Shown here piece after piece: positions 5,531-5,632 of a stretch of DNA of 5,632 nucleotides. The stretch is from Alphaproteobacteria bacterium. GTDB lineage: Bacteria > Pseudomonadota > Alphaproteobacteria > Micropepsales > Micropepsaceae. Within the stretch, counting starts at the first letter, position 1. Each line of letters opens with the position of its first letter. The notes under the pieces were generated by a model. That model was not told the DNA's origin. It saw only the letters and a list, made by a program, of their open reading frames with translations, and did not search any database. The stretch spans positions 1-5,632 of the forward strand of contig DMER01000171.1 of assembly GCA_003451645.1 (NCBI GenBank), given 5' to 3'. The position numbers and the translations under genes were made by a program.

Positions 5531-5632
5531 TCACGTGTTCAACGCCCGCTCCAGCGTGGCGCGCCACTCGCGGCCGAGCGTGGGCGTGGCCATGATTGCG
5601 CGGACCCGGGCCTCAGGGACCAGTTTGCGATG
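5531..5632 (-). CDS. C-terminal fragment of an unidentified protein, 5' part beyond right edge
   Basis: On the minus strand a frame enters from the right edge and runs 33 codons to TGA at 5531-5533. It reads in part LVPEARVRAIMATPTLGREW and ends LERALNT. The residue mix (Arg/Ala/Leu/Glu with an amphipathic terminal helix) looks like a genuine protein C-terminus. Of the other two minus-strand frames, one hits a stop almost at once and the other reads with shadow-like composition. The gene is convergent with the TonB-dependent receptor, with the hairpin at 5452-5481 between them. The fragment is too short to assign a family. Genes next to such receptors often encode enzymes acting on the imported compound, but nothing here proves that. 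Confidence 0.5.
   Translation of the reverse strand, partial: HRKLVPEARVRAIMATPTLGREWRATLERALNT

Noticed and set aside
5364..5567. Minus-strand frame 5364-5567 spanning the hairpin
   Set aside because: It overlaps the receptor end, the hairpin and the better-supported right-edge frame, and its composition is not protein-like.

Overview
The window looks like chromosomal DNA of an alphaproteobacterium, probably of the Caulobacterales/Sphingomonadales/Hyphomonadaceae type. The evidence is GC-rich coding sequence with high-GC third codon positions, a large TonB-dependent receptor of the style common in those groups, and a GAAC-N7-GAAC element, the LexA (SOS) box format characteristic of Alphaproteobacteria. 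I cannot name a genus. There are no insertion sequences, tRNAs, rRNAs or CRISPR repeats.

Layout, left to right. (1) A small gene on the minus strand runs off the left edge (215 to <1). It is unrecognised, with a weak resemblance to antitoxins. (2) A LuxR-type regulator on the plus strand (413-1204) has an autoinducer-binding-like domain and a C-terminal LuxR helix-turn-helix. No luxI-type synthase is present. (3) Two small conserved-family genes are divergent: a MmcQ/YjbR-family protein (minus, 1221-1622) and a DUF1801 protein (plus, 1716-2201). The 93-bp gap between them holds a near-ideal alphaproteobacterial LexA box at 1642-1656. (4) A TetR-family repressor with a PsrA-like C-terminal region (minus, 2214-2873) is divergent from a TonB-dependent outer-membrane receptor (plus, 3071-5386). 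Between them lies a perfect 18-bp dyad (2967-2984), a likely TetR operator. (5) A 10-bp-stem hairpin (5452-5481) follows the receptor. The tail of another minus-strand gene (5531 to >5632) runs off the right edge.

The genes alternate as divergent and convergent pairs with very small convergent gaps (16 bp between luxR and yjbR, 12 bp between DUF1801 and tetR). No operon lies inside the window. Two regulatory modules can be read from sequence: a probable DNA-damage-inducible divergent pair of small proteins, and a classical TetR repressor/transporter pair in which the repressor probably controls outer-membrane uptake of an unknown ligand, and possibly its own gene. The LuxR protein keeps the fold signature but has changed residues in the predicted ligand pocket, as in LuxR solos. 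Apart from these modules the region is ordinary, and I see no multi-gene novel system.
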